A stretch of 7,620 bases of DNA from an uncultured Kangiella sp. GTDB lineage: Bacteria; Pseudomonadota; Gammaproteobacteria; Enterobacterales; DSM-103792. A program made the position numbers and the translations under genes. This document shows positions 1 to 5,418 of this stretch, piece by piece (position 1 is the first letter of the stretch; each line of letters starts with the position of its first letter). The stretch lies in the NCBI GenBank assembly GCA_946480585.1, contig CAMLKQ010000104.1:1-7620 (forward strand), read 5' to 3'. The notes beneath the pieces are model-generated. The model saw only the letters and a list, made by a program, of their open reading frames with translations. It searched no databases and had not been told where the DNA came from.

Positions 1-503
1 ATCGAGGAGCCGGGATAGAAAATGGTGCGTTTGCCGGCCGGCAGCAGCGCATCCAGCTGCGGAATCGCCTCGCGAAAATCGCCGACCAGCAAATGAATCG
101 GGATAGCCGGGTGCGCGGTGCGAAGCATGGTAGCCGCCTGCTGCAGCGGCGCTGCGGCAATATCGAGCGCGACATAGGCAGCAACGTGTGATGACGACAG
201 CAGGCGCGCGGCTTTTTCGCAGCTGCCGGCACCGGGCTCGATCCACACGCGACGCCGGCCACAGGCGGTCAGAATGTCGTGCTGATACTGCTGCAGAATC
301 TGCTGCTCGGTGCGGGTCAGATAGTATTCGTCGGTTTCGGTGATCTGACGGAACAGCTCACTGCCTGCATCATCATAAAACAGATGAAATGGCAGCTGGC
401 GCGGCGACTGAGCCAGCCCCATGAGGATTGCGTCATTCTCGCCATCATGGCGCGTCGCAGCCGATGGCAGAAACTGAACACCGGTAGTTTCATGGACTGT
501 CAC
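1..503 (-). CDS. egtD: L-histidine Nα-methyltransferase EgtD, N-terminal half (cut by window edge)
   Basis: EgtD is a SAM-dependent cytosolic enzyme that trimethylates the α-amino group of histidine to hercynine, the precursor of ergothioneine and selenoneine. The 167 visible residues carry the family pattern in order: LPFHLFYDDAGSELF (about 37-51), DEYYLTRTE (58-66), the SAM-binding EPGAGS (89-94), a motif-II acidic residue in ALDIA (112-116), GDF (141-143) and FYPGSS (162-167), where the window ends. Family members are about 320 residues, so roughly half is missing. The start is GTG at 503, chosen because AGGAGG lies 4 nt upstream (minus strand, 508-513). The nearby ATG at 493 is out of frame, and the next in-frame ATG is codon 28, inside the conserved region. 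It is divergent from the EgtB/SenA-like gene, which would use its product. The family call is firm; nothing is known here about the C-terminal half. Confidence 0.93.
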   Translation of the reverse strand, partial: MTVHETTGVQFLPSAATRHDGENDAILMGLAQSPRQLPFHLFYDDAGSELFRQITETDEYYLTRTEQQILQQYQHDILTACGRRRVWIEPGAGSCEKAARLLSSSHVAAYVALDIAAAPLQQAATMLRTAHPAIPIHLLVGDFREAIPQLDALLPAGKRTIFYPGSS

Positions 504-706
504 CTTGCCTCCTGCAGCGTGAGTCGTGGTGTGCGAATCGGCCGGTCGGCTCATTTACCATACGGCCCCGCCTTGCACCGCGGCGTCATTACGCATCGCC
601 ATCCGCCACATCGCACGGGTGGCACTCTATGAGACGTTGAGAGAGCAGTGCGCGTCGGTTAAACAGCGCTTCCGCCGTGATGACCGGTTCAGATTGGAAC
701 GCAAAC

Positions 707-717
707 GCAATCATTGC
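707..717. promoter_or_regulatory. Palindrome GCAAT-C-ATTGC, possible operator
   Basis: A perfect 11-bp palindrome lies near the middle of the egtD/EgtB-like divergent region. It overlaps a second small inverted repeat, TTGC-AA-GCAA (714-723), and is preceded by GCAAACGCAA (701-710). Position and symmetry fit a dimeric repressor or activator acting on both genes. That is inference; short palindromes also occur by chance. Confidence 0.3.
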
Positions 718-868
718 AAGCAAAAATCATGGCCTTGGCCACCCAGATTCCGCACGCAGGCTGGTGATGCGACGGCACACGGTCCATACTGGCACAATCT
801 TATTGACGCGCTTTCGCACGACCACCATTGCTCGACAATGGCAACGTGCGCACGGTCACCCGGAGAAT

Positions 869-874
869 GGAGAG
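869..874 (+). promoter_or_regulatory. Ribosome binding site GGAGAG, sets the start at 885
   Basis: GGAGAG sits 10 nt before ATG 885. The two other in-frame starts are worse: TTG at 828 has no Shine-Dalgarno sequence, and ATG at 867 has GGAGA directly against it, too close to be used. Confidence 0.6.
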
Positions 875-884
875 CGCCTCGCTG

Positions 885-2072
885 ATGAATGCTTCCTTGT
901 CCCATTCGTCACCACCGGCAAACGCGGCGCTTGCCGCAGCGTTTGCTGAGCAGCGCCAGCACACCCGCGCCTATTTGCTGCAATTGCACAGCGAGGAAGA
1001 CTGGTTCGGCCCCGAACACCCGGCGCTGAATCCGCCGTTGTGGGAATGGCTGCATCTGAACTGGTTTGCCGAGCATTGGTGTTTGCGCCATGCCGAAACC
1101 GGTGCGGCGACCGACTCCTGGCTGGCAGATGCCGATCACCGGTTCAACTCGGCACTGCTGGCACATGCCGAGCGCTGGCGCACAAGTTACCCGAGCCTGA
1201 CGATCGCCCGGCAATACGATGCTTATGTGTTTGAGTCGGTCAGTGCAGCTATCGCTGACGCTCGCTGCGCGCCTTATTTTGCCGCGCTCGCCCTGCACCA
1301 CGAAGCGATGCACGAAGAGAACTTCATGCGCCGGGCACAGCGGCTGCGCCAATCGTTTCGCACGGTTACGTCGGCACCACTCGAACGCAATGAGTGGCTA
1401 CCTGTTCCCGCGCATGACACGGTGCTCGGCCGCACCGGCGGCGGCGAGTTCGGTTTCGATAACGAGTTCGGTAGCCTGACAGTAGCGCTGTCCGCGTTCG
1501 CGATCAGCCGGGCGCCGGTGAGTGAAACAGCATTCGAAGACTTTGTCTTGTCTGGCGGTTACCAGCAGCGCGCATGGTGGAGTGAGCCGGGGTGGCAGTG
1601 GCGAGAACGCCGCCGGGCAACCCACCCCTTTTACTGGCAACGCCACGATAACGAATGGTTTGTGGTGGACTTCACCGAGAGGCGTCGCCCCGCCGCTGAT
1701 CGAGCGATGCGTTATCTCAACGCCCATGAGGCGGAAGCGTACTGCGCCTATGTCTCGGAACAACAGGTCGGCACGCTTGGCAGACGCGCGACCGTGCGGC
1801 TGCCAACGGCCGCGGAATGGCAACTGGCATATCCACAATTGCAGGTGCTGCCAATGTGGGAATGGACGGCAGACAGCTTTGCGCCCTATCCGGGATTTGA
1901 ACCCGGCCCGTATGCGGAGTATTCCACCGGCAGCTTTGGTCACACACGCGAGTTGCGCGGCCACTCGCCATTGCTGCACACCGGCCTGTGTCGTCGCGAT
2001 TTCCGCAATTTTTTTGCGCCGCAACGGCGCGATGTCTGTGCCGGTTTTCGGCTCTGTTACAGCACCGACTGA
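885..2072 (+). CDS. EgtB-superfamily nonheme-iron C-S/C-Se bond-forming enzyme, SenA-like
   Basis: A 395-residue protein with the two-domain EgtB architecture. The N-terminal DinB-like helical domain (about 15-165) carries the iron-binding triad: H57 in WLHLNWFAEHW, and H139/H143 in HHEAMHEEN (the H-x3-H-x-E motif). The C-terminal formylglycine-generating-enzyme-like domain (about 170-392) shows FGFDNEFG (189-196), VSGGY-type VLSGGY (221-226), VRLPTAAEW (304-312), MWEWTADSFAPYPGF (324-338), RNFFAP (374-379) and AGFRLC (386-391). Such enzymes use O2 to attach sulfur (EgtB: γ-Glu-Cys or Cys) or selenium (SenA: selenosugar) to hercynine. The stretch GPYAEYSTGSFG...RNFFAPQRRDVCAGFR recalls the SenA-type C-terminus (PY..YS...FG, DV.AGFR.C) more than classical EgtB; this is from memory, not alignment. 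There is no methyltransferase domain, so it is not OvoA. The neighbouring egtD supplies hercynine. Oddity: LRGH (357-360) where LRGG is usual. Superfamily sure; substrate uncertain. Confidence 0.9.
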   Translation: MNASLSHSSPPANAALAAAFAEQRQHTRAYLLQLHSEEDWFGPEHPALNPPLWEWLHLNWFAEHWCLRHAETGAATDSWLADADHRFNSALLAHAERWRTSYPSLTIARQYDAYVFESVSAAIADARCAPYFAALALHHEAMHEENFMRRAQRLRQSFRTVTSAPLERNEWLPVPAHDTVLGRTGGGEFGFDNEFGSLTVALSAFAISRAPVSETAFEDFVLSGGYQQRAWWSEPGWQWRERRRATHPFYWQRHDNEWFVVDFTERRRPAADRAMRYLNAHEAEAYCAYVSEQQVGTLGRRATVRLPTAAEWQLAYPQLQVLPMWEWTADSFAPYPGFEPGPYAEYSTGSFGHTRELRGHSPLLHTGLCRRDFRNFFAPQRRDVCAGFRLCYSTD

Positions 2073-2085
2073 ATCACGACAACAA

Positions 2086-2107
2086 AAAAGGGCCCTGCGG
2101 CCCTTTT
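2086..2107. terminator. Bidirectional intrinsic terminator
   Basis: A 9-bp perfect stem, AAAAGGGCC / GGCCCTTTT, closes a CTGC loop. It starts 14 nt after the stop of the EgtB/SenA-like gene and lies 27 nt beyond the stop of the minus-strand DUF3297 gene. The T-run serves the plus strand and the A-run from 2084 (six A) serves the minus strand, so both convergent genes can end here. Confidence 0.9.
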
Positions 2108-2133
2108 GCGTTATCCGGCAACCGGTGCGCGCA

Positions 2134-2382
2134 TCAACGGTAATACGCTTCCACTTTGCCTTTCAGCGTCACCAGCAACGGAAAACCGTAGCGATCCAGC
2201 GCCTTGCCGGCCGGCACTTTCACCCAGCCTTCGCTGATGCAGTATTCCTCGACATCGTTGCGATCCTTGCCATCGAGGCGGATGCCGATGTCATGCTCCA
2301 GCACGGCCGCGTTGTGGTGCGGGCTGCGGGGACGAACGGAAAGGCGGTCGGGCAAGGCCGGGCGGGAAGCGGTGTCAGTCAT
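2134..2382 (-). CDS. DUF3297 family protein
   Basis: A complete 82-residue soluble protein matching the DUF3297 family as I know it: PDRLSVRPRSPHHN near residues 11-24, the block VLEHDIGIRLDGKDR (27-41), the strongly conserved VEEYCISEGWVKVPAGKALD (44-63) and the end LKGKVEAYYR. The family is widespread in proteobacteria and has no established function; there is no signal peptide or membrane segment. Start ATG 2382 has only a weak GAGA Shine-Dalgarno about 7 nt upstream, but the length fits family members. It has its own 121-nt upstream gap after the hydrolase gene, so it may be transcribed alone or by readthrough from that gene, and it ends at the shared terminator. A conserved cysteine (C48) sits in the signature block. 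Confidence 0.87.
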   Translation of the reverse strand: MTDTASRPALPDRLSVRPRSPHHNAAVLEHDIGIRLDGKDRNDVEEYCISEGWVKVPAGKALDRYGFPLLVTLKGKVEAYYR

Positions 2383-2503
2383 GATGCGTCTCGGTCAAAA
2401 ATGCGGCCGCCATTTTCCGTGACCGCCGGGCGGGATTCAAGTCACCGACGCCTACCGCTACGGCCAGACCAGCATTGGCGAACGGCGCCGCTGCACCAGC
2501 CGG
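2383..2503. other. Gap between hydrolase and DUF3297 genes
   Basis: These 121 bases hold no gene. On the minus strand I see no intrinsic terminator for the hydrolase and no clear -35/-10 pair for the DUF3297 gene. A weak GTGAC...GTCAC inverted repeat flanks a C/G-rich stretch around 2421-2447. Whether the two minus-strand genes are cotranscribed is open. Confidence 0.5.
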
Positions 2504-3430
2504 TCAACGGACAAACAGTGGCCGTAGCACCTCCAGATAGCTTGCCGGCAGCACATGCCCCGAGGCGTGACGAACATGCTGCTTGTCGGGGCTGGCGATG
2601 GCCGCGAACAGCGCCGCATTCTCGGTGGCACTCGCGTATGGATCATCATCCGCTGTCAGCAGCAGCACGCGGGCCGTTCGTATCAGTGGCGCGGCATTTT
2701 TCGGCGCGACCATGGCGTTGCGATCATCGAGGTGCGGCGGCACCATCGCCACCAGCTGCCGGATGCGCGTATCGACCCCGGCGAGCAGAAAGCCCACCTG
2801 CGCGCCCATGCTGTAACCGGCAACGGTCAGTCGGTCGAGATCCAGCTCGGGTTGCAGCGCCAGTTTGTCGAGCAGCTGCCGCAGATCCAGCACGGTACCG
2901 TGCACCATCTGTTCGTAGCGCCGTTTGTCACCATAGACATGCAGATCCCACATGATCTCGTCGATGACATGGTCCGGCTGCTTGCGGCTGTCGGTGTAGC
3001 GATTGTCGATGGCCACCACGGCATAGCCCGCTGCAATGGCCATCGCCCGGATCTGATGGGTTTCCGTCACCGTCGGCCGGCCCTTGTATTCCGCTTGCCA
3101 CCAGCGCTTGGCGCTGTGCCCCATCGCCGAGATGCCGAGCAGGACCGGAAAGCCGTCGGCAGGACGCAGCGCCGGATCGCTCGGCCATTCGATGCTGCCG
3201 TACACCCGGTCGCCATCCCAGCCATCAAACGCGAAATGGGCCAGCTGTGATGACACCCGGTTCAGCACCAGCGGCGTGTGATCGCGTGGGTAGTCATAGC
3301 CGTGCAGAAAGGCTTGCTCGGTCAACGGTATCGGCGGCATCGCAAAGCAGAATCGCCAGATCGCTGCGGTCAAAAACAGCAGCAACGTTCCCCCGCCCAA
3401 AGCCCACCACGTCCGGTGTCCTGCTCGCAT
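2504..3430 (-). CDS. Membrane-anchored α/β-hydrolase, substrate unknown
   Basis: A 308-residue α/β-hydrolase-fold protein. A basic N-terminus and one hydrophobic segment (about 8-29) suggest a signal anchor with the enzyme facing the periplasm; an uncleaved or cleaved signal cannot be separated by eye. The nucleophile elbow is GYSMG with S207. The probable acid is one of D261-D263 in LLLTADDDPYAS and the base is H292 in ASGHVLP, so the triad is complete and correctly ordered. LLGISAMGHSAKRWW (97-111) probably holds the oxyanion-hole region, and AIDNRYTDSR (140-149) follows a central strand. Esterases, dienelactone-hydrolase-like and cutinase-like enzymes share this layout; I cannot name a substrate. 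Start ATG 3430 is preferred over TTG 3463 and ATG 3448 because AGGAGA lies 7 nt before it. It is divergent from the DJ-1-like gene and shares a 137-nt promoter region with it. No terminator is visible after the stop. Confidence 0.85.
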   Translation of the reverse strand: MRAGHRTWWALGGGTLLLFLTAAIWRFCFAMPPIPLTEQAFLHGYDYPRDHTPLVLNRVSSQLAHFAFDGWDGDRVYGSIEWPSDPALRPADGFPVLLGISAMGHSAKRWWQAEYKGRPTVTETHQIRAMAIAAGYAVVAIDNRYTDSRKQPDHVIDEIMWDLHVYGDKRRYEQMVHGTVLDLRQLLDKLALQPELDLDRLTVAGYSMGAQVGFLLAGVDTRIRQLVAMVPPHLDDRNAMVAPKNAAPLIRTARVLLLTADDDPYASATENAALFAAIASPDKQHVRHASGHVLPASYLEVLRPLFVR

Positions 3431-3437
3431 CGGTTTG

Positions 3438-3443
3438 TCTCCT
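3438..3443 (-). promoter_or_regulatory. Ribosome binding site AGGAGA, sets the hydrolase start at 3430
   Basis: On the minus strand AGGAGA is followed by 7 nt and then ATG at 3430. This spacing favours the shorter protein. The longer alternatives at 3463 (TTG) and 3448 (ATG) lack such a site and would add hydrophilic residues before the signal anchor. Confidence 0.75.
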
Positions 3444-3488
3444 GTCATGAAGCGAGCGACCAATGTCGGTTACCGGCCGTGAAATTTT

Positions 3489-3507
3489 CGTCAACGCCGG
3501 TTTGACG
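3489..3507. promoter_or_regulatory. Inverted repeat CGTCAA-n7-TTGACG in a divergent promoter region
   Basis: Perfect 6-bp arms are separated by 7 nt between the hydrolase and DJ-1-like genes. Each arm, read outward, is TTGACG, a good sigma-70 -35 hexamer, on the plus strand (3502-3507) and the minus strand (3494-3489). The element may therefore be a back-to-back pair of -35 boxes, an operator, or both. Matching -10 boxes are poor on both sides, so the promoter reading is tentative. Confidence 0.4.
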
Positions 3508-3522
3508 TTTTCTTCACACCGG

Positions 3523-3536
3523 CCAGTGCACACTGG
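3523..3536. promoter_or_regulatory. Inverted repeat CCAGTG-CA-CACTGG, possible operator
   Basis: Perfect 6-bp arms around a 2-nt centre lie 31 nt before the DJ-1-like start codon. This is where the -10 or start region would fall if TTGACG at 3502 is the -35. A regulator bound here would block or control transcription of the DJ-1-like gene. Inference from position and symmetry only. Confidence 0.35.
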
Positions 3537-3553
3537 TGCGGCATTCGGTTGCA

Positions 3554-3560
3554 AGAGGAG
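3554..3560 (+). promoter_or_regulatory. Ribosome binding site AGAGGAG, sets the DJ-1-like start at 3568
   Basis: AGAGGAG stands 7 nt before ATG 3568. The reading frame is open back to ATG 3463, but that start has no Shine-Dalgarno sequence and would bury the signal peptide inside the protein. Confidence 0.85.
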
Positions 3561-3567
3561 AACAACG

Positions 3568-4665
3568 ATGCGGAAACGGATGATGATGCTACTGGCCTCG
3601 CTGGCGCTGCCGCTGGCAGTCAACGCCCAGAGCGATATCGTGATGGTGGTGAGCGGCTACGGTGCCGGCAACGGTGAGACCAGACCGGGTTACGAATTTG
3701 ACGAGCTGGCCCAGGCGTATCTGATTTTTCGCGACAACGGCCTGACCGTGGACATTGCGAGTCCACAAGGTGGCAAGGTCGAGGCCGATGAACTGGACCC
3801 GGAAAAACCCTACAACAAACGCCTGCTTGCCGATGCCGAGGCGGTAAAGAAGCTCGACAACACGCTGGCGCTTGATCAGCTCACCGGTGCATCGTACCGC
3901 GCCGTGTTTGTGGTGGGCGGCAAAGGCGCGATGTTCGATCTGCCGCGCTCGCCGGCCCTGCAACAACTGCTGCGCCGCACCTGGCAGCGTGAAGGCGTCG
4001 TGGCCGGTGTGTGCCATGGCCCGGCCGCATTCGCCGACCTGCGCCTTGACGATGGCAAGCCGCTGGTACACGGCAAAACCGTGACCGGTTTCAGCAACGC
4101 CGAGGAGCAGTTGTTCGGCAAAAAATGGCGGGCGCAATTTCCGTTTCAACTGCAGGACAAGCTGATCAGCAACGGCGCCCGTTTCGAGCAGGCCGACATC
4201 ATGCTGAGCAAGGTGGTGGTCGATGGCCGCCTCATCACCGGCCAAAACCCGTACTCGACCACCGCCACCGCCGATGCCGTGGTGCGCGCACTCGGCAAGA
4301 CCCCGCGCGCCCGCGAGCCGTATCCGGATGAACGCAGCATCGCGCTGCTGACCCGCCAGCTTGCCGGCGAGCAGCAATGGGCAAAAAGCGAGCTGGCCCG
4401 CGCCGCCAGTCAATACGATGTGCCGCTGATCGCCATGTACGGCTACATCCGCCTGCAGGCGGCAACGGCACCAGCTGAAAAGCAGCGCGCGATCGACATC
4501 ATGTCGCTCGCCAGCGCGCATTGGTACCATCCGCAGCTGATGCTGGCACTGGCGCAAGGCCACAAGGACCTGCAACAGTTGCCGCAGGCGCGCCACGTGC
4601 TCACCCAGCTGCTTGCCAAGGAGCCGGAGCTTGCGGCCGCCAAAGAACTGCTGGCGGCGCTGTAG
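3568..4665 (+). CDS. Exported DJ-1/PfpI-family protein with C-terminal helical (TPR-like) extension
   Basis: A 365-residue protein. Residues 1-20 are a Sec signal peptide (basic MRKR, hydrophobic core, VNA before Q21), so the protein should act in the periplasm. Residues 23-245 form a class-I glutamine-amidotransferase-like DJ-1/PfpI domain of the Hsp31 type: E46 in the GYEFDELA motif, VVGGKGAMFDLP (115-126), the nucleophile elbow AGVCHGPAAF with C149 and H150, and TGFSNAEE (173-180). Related proteins are glyoxalases, deglycase-like enzymes, chaperones or amidases; which applies here is unknown. Residues about 250-365 lie beyond the normal domain, are rich in Ala, Leu and Gln, and look helical; HPQLMLALAQGHKDLQQLPQ and the following residues resemble one tetratricopeptide-like hairpin. 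The start is set by AGAGGAG 7 nt upstream. It lies 78 nt before the response-regulator gene in the same direction, which suggests a possible functional link. Confidence 0.88.
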   Translation: MRKRMMMLLASLALPLAVNAQSDIVMVVSGYGAGNGETRPGYEFDELAQAYLIFRDNGLTVDIASPQGGKVEADELDPEKPYNKRLLADAEAVKKLDNTLALDQLTGASYRAVFVVGGKGAMFDLPRSPALQQLLRRTWQREGVVAGVCHGPAAFADLRLDDGKPLVHGKTVTGFSNAEEQLFGKKWRAQFPFQLQDKLISNGARFEQADIMLSKVVVDGRLITGQNPYSTTATADAVVRALGKTPRAREPYPDERSIALLTRQLAGEQQWAKSELARAASQYDVPLIAMYGYIRLQAATAPAEKQRAIDIMSLASAHWYHPQLMLALAQGHKDLQQLPQARHVLTQLLAKEPELAAAKELLAAL

Positions 4666-4691
4666 CACGCCTGACAATGCAAGCTTGCCGC

Positions 4692-4724
4692 GCAACGCGA
4701 AACCACCATCGGTGTTCGCGTTGC
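4692..4724 (+). other. Hairpin without U-tract between DJ-1-like and response-regulator genes
   Basis: A perfect 10-bp inverted repeat (GCAACGCGAA / TTCGCGTTGC) encloses 13 nt, within which CACC-ATC-GGTG can form a further 4-bp stem. The whole can fold into one long hairpin with a 2-nt bulge. It begins 26 nt after the DJ-1-like stop and ends 19 nt before the response-regulator start. No T-run follows, so it is not a standard intrinsic terminator. It could protect the 3' end of the upstream mRNA, reduce readthrough, act as a leader structure for the downstream gene, or be an autoregulation operator. Confidence 0.6.
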
Positions 4725-4743
4725 CGGCGCCCGGAACCCGCTG

Positions 4744-5418
4744 ATGAAACTGCTGCTCGTGGAAGACAATGCCGCCCTCGCCGCCAACATCGGCAACTAC
4801 CTGAGTCTGCACGGACACAGCGTCGATTTCGCTGGCGATGGCCTGCTCGGCCGGCAACTCGCACTGACCCAGTACTACGATGTGATCATTCTGGATGTGA
4901 CCCTGCCGCAGCGCAGCGGACTCGATGTCTGCGCCGATCTGCGCCGTCAGGCCGACCGGCATGTGCCGATATTGATGCTGACCGCGCGCGATACGCTGCA
5001 CGACAAGCTGACCGGCTTTGATCACGGTGCGGACGATTACCTGACCAAACCGTTCGCTCTGGAAGAACTGCTGGCGCGCTGTCAGGTACTGTCTGGTCGG
5101 CATCGCATCCAGCAGCCGCGCGAGTTGCGCATTGGCAGCCTGTGCATCGATCGGCAGCAACAAACGGCGCAGCGCGGTGACAAGCCGCTGCGCTTGCAAC
5201 AAATCGGTTATCAGATTTTGCTGATGCTCGCCGAAGCCCATCCCCGGGTGGTGACGCGCTCGGAATTGACCGACCGCATCTGGGGTGATGACGCACCCGA
5301 CTCGGATGCCTTGCGCTCGCACCTGTATCTGCTGCGTCAGCAATTGGACAAAGGCTTTGCCACGCCGATGCTGATCACCGTGCATGGCGTCGGTTACCGA
5401 CTGGACAGCGGTTCATGA
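4744..5418 (+). CDS. OmpR/PhoB-family response regulator
   Basis: A 224-residue DNA-binding response regulator. The receiver domain (1-115) has the full phosphorylation set: acidic pair E7-D8 in VEDN, phospho-acceptor D51 in IILDVTLP, T80 in MLTARD and K102 in TKPF. The winged-helix effector domain (about 128-222) ends with the usual VHGVGYRL. On phosphorylation by the partner kinase it should dimerise and bind promoter DNA. The start ATG 4744 gives the normal N-terminus MKLLLVEDN; its Shine-Dalgarno is weak (GGAA, 7 nt upstream), and a hairpin lies just before it. The last codons overlap the sensor kinase gene by ATGA. Regulon and signal cannot be read from the sequence; autoregulation and control of the upstream DJ-1-like gene are reasonable guesses. 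Confidence 0.95.
   Translation: MKLLLVEDNAALAANIGNYLSLHGHSVDFAGDGLLGRQLALTQYYDVIILDVTLPQRSGLDVCADLRRQADRHVPILMLTARDTLHDKLTGFDHGADDYLTKPFALEELLARCQVLSGRHRIQQPRELRIGSLCIDRQQQTAQRGDKPLRLQQIGYQILLMLAEAHPRVVTRSELTDRIWGDDAPDSDALRSHLYLLRQQLDKGFATPMLITVHGVGYRLDSGS

Larger units (their letters stand above)
504..884. other. Divergent intergenic region, egtD / EgtB-SenA-like gene
   Basis: About 380 bases with no convincing gene: the short open frames here lack ribosome binding sites and family motifs. It must hold the promoters for both divergent genes, but no good sigma-70 pair is visible. Weak candidates on the plus strand are TTGAGA (637-642) with TAAACA (660-665) at a 17-nt spacing, and an isolated TTGACG at 803-808. 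The clearest structure is the cluster of GCAA/TTGC elements at 701-723, including an 11-bp palindrome listed separately. No tRNA, riboswitch or terminator is recognisable. Confidence 0.6.

Noticed and set aside
803..831. TTGACG at 803-808 as a -35 box for the EgtB/SenA-like gene
   Set aside because: No acceptable -10 hexamer lies 16-18 nt downstream, so I do not call a promoter.
828..884. Upstream start (TTG 828 or ATG 867) for the EgtB/SenA-like protein
   Set aside because: No usable ribosome binding site; GGAGAG at 869-874 points to ATG 885, and the extra residues show no family similarity.
279..885. Short plus-strand open frames across egtD and the divergent spacer
   Set aside because: They overlap the antisense strand of egtD or lie in the spacer, lack Shine-Dalgarno sites and show no motifs.
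885..2072. OvoA (ovothiol synthase) identity
   Set aside because: OvoA has a C-terminal methyltransferase domain and is far longer; this protein ends after the FGE-like domain.
1522..2955. A 477-codon open frame on the plus strand
   Set aside because: It runs out of frame through the EgtB/SenA-like gene, through the terminator and then antisense to the DUF3297 and hydrolase genes; its translation has no family features.
3463..3567. Upstream ATG 3463 for the DJ-1-like protein
   Set aside because: No Shine-Dalgarno sequence, and it would place the evident signal peptide 35 residues inside the protein.
3589..5385. A 598-codon open frame on the minus strand opposite the DJ-1-like and response-regulator genes
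   Set aside because: It is antisense to two genes with clear domains, its protein is rich in Gln/Arg/His low-complexity sequence typical of an antisense frame in GC-rich DNA, and it has no recognisable motif.
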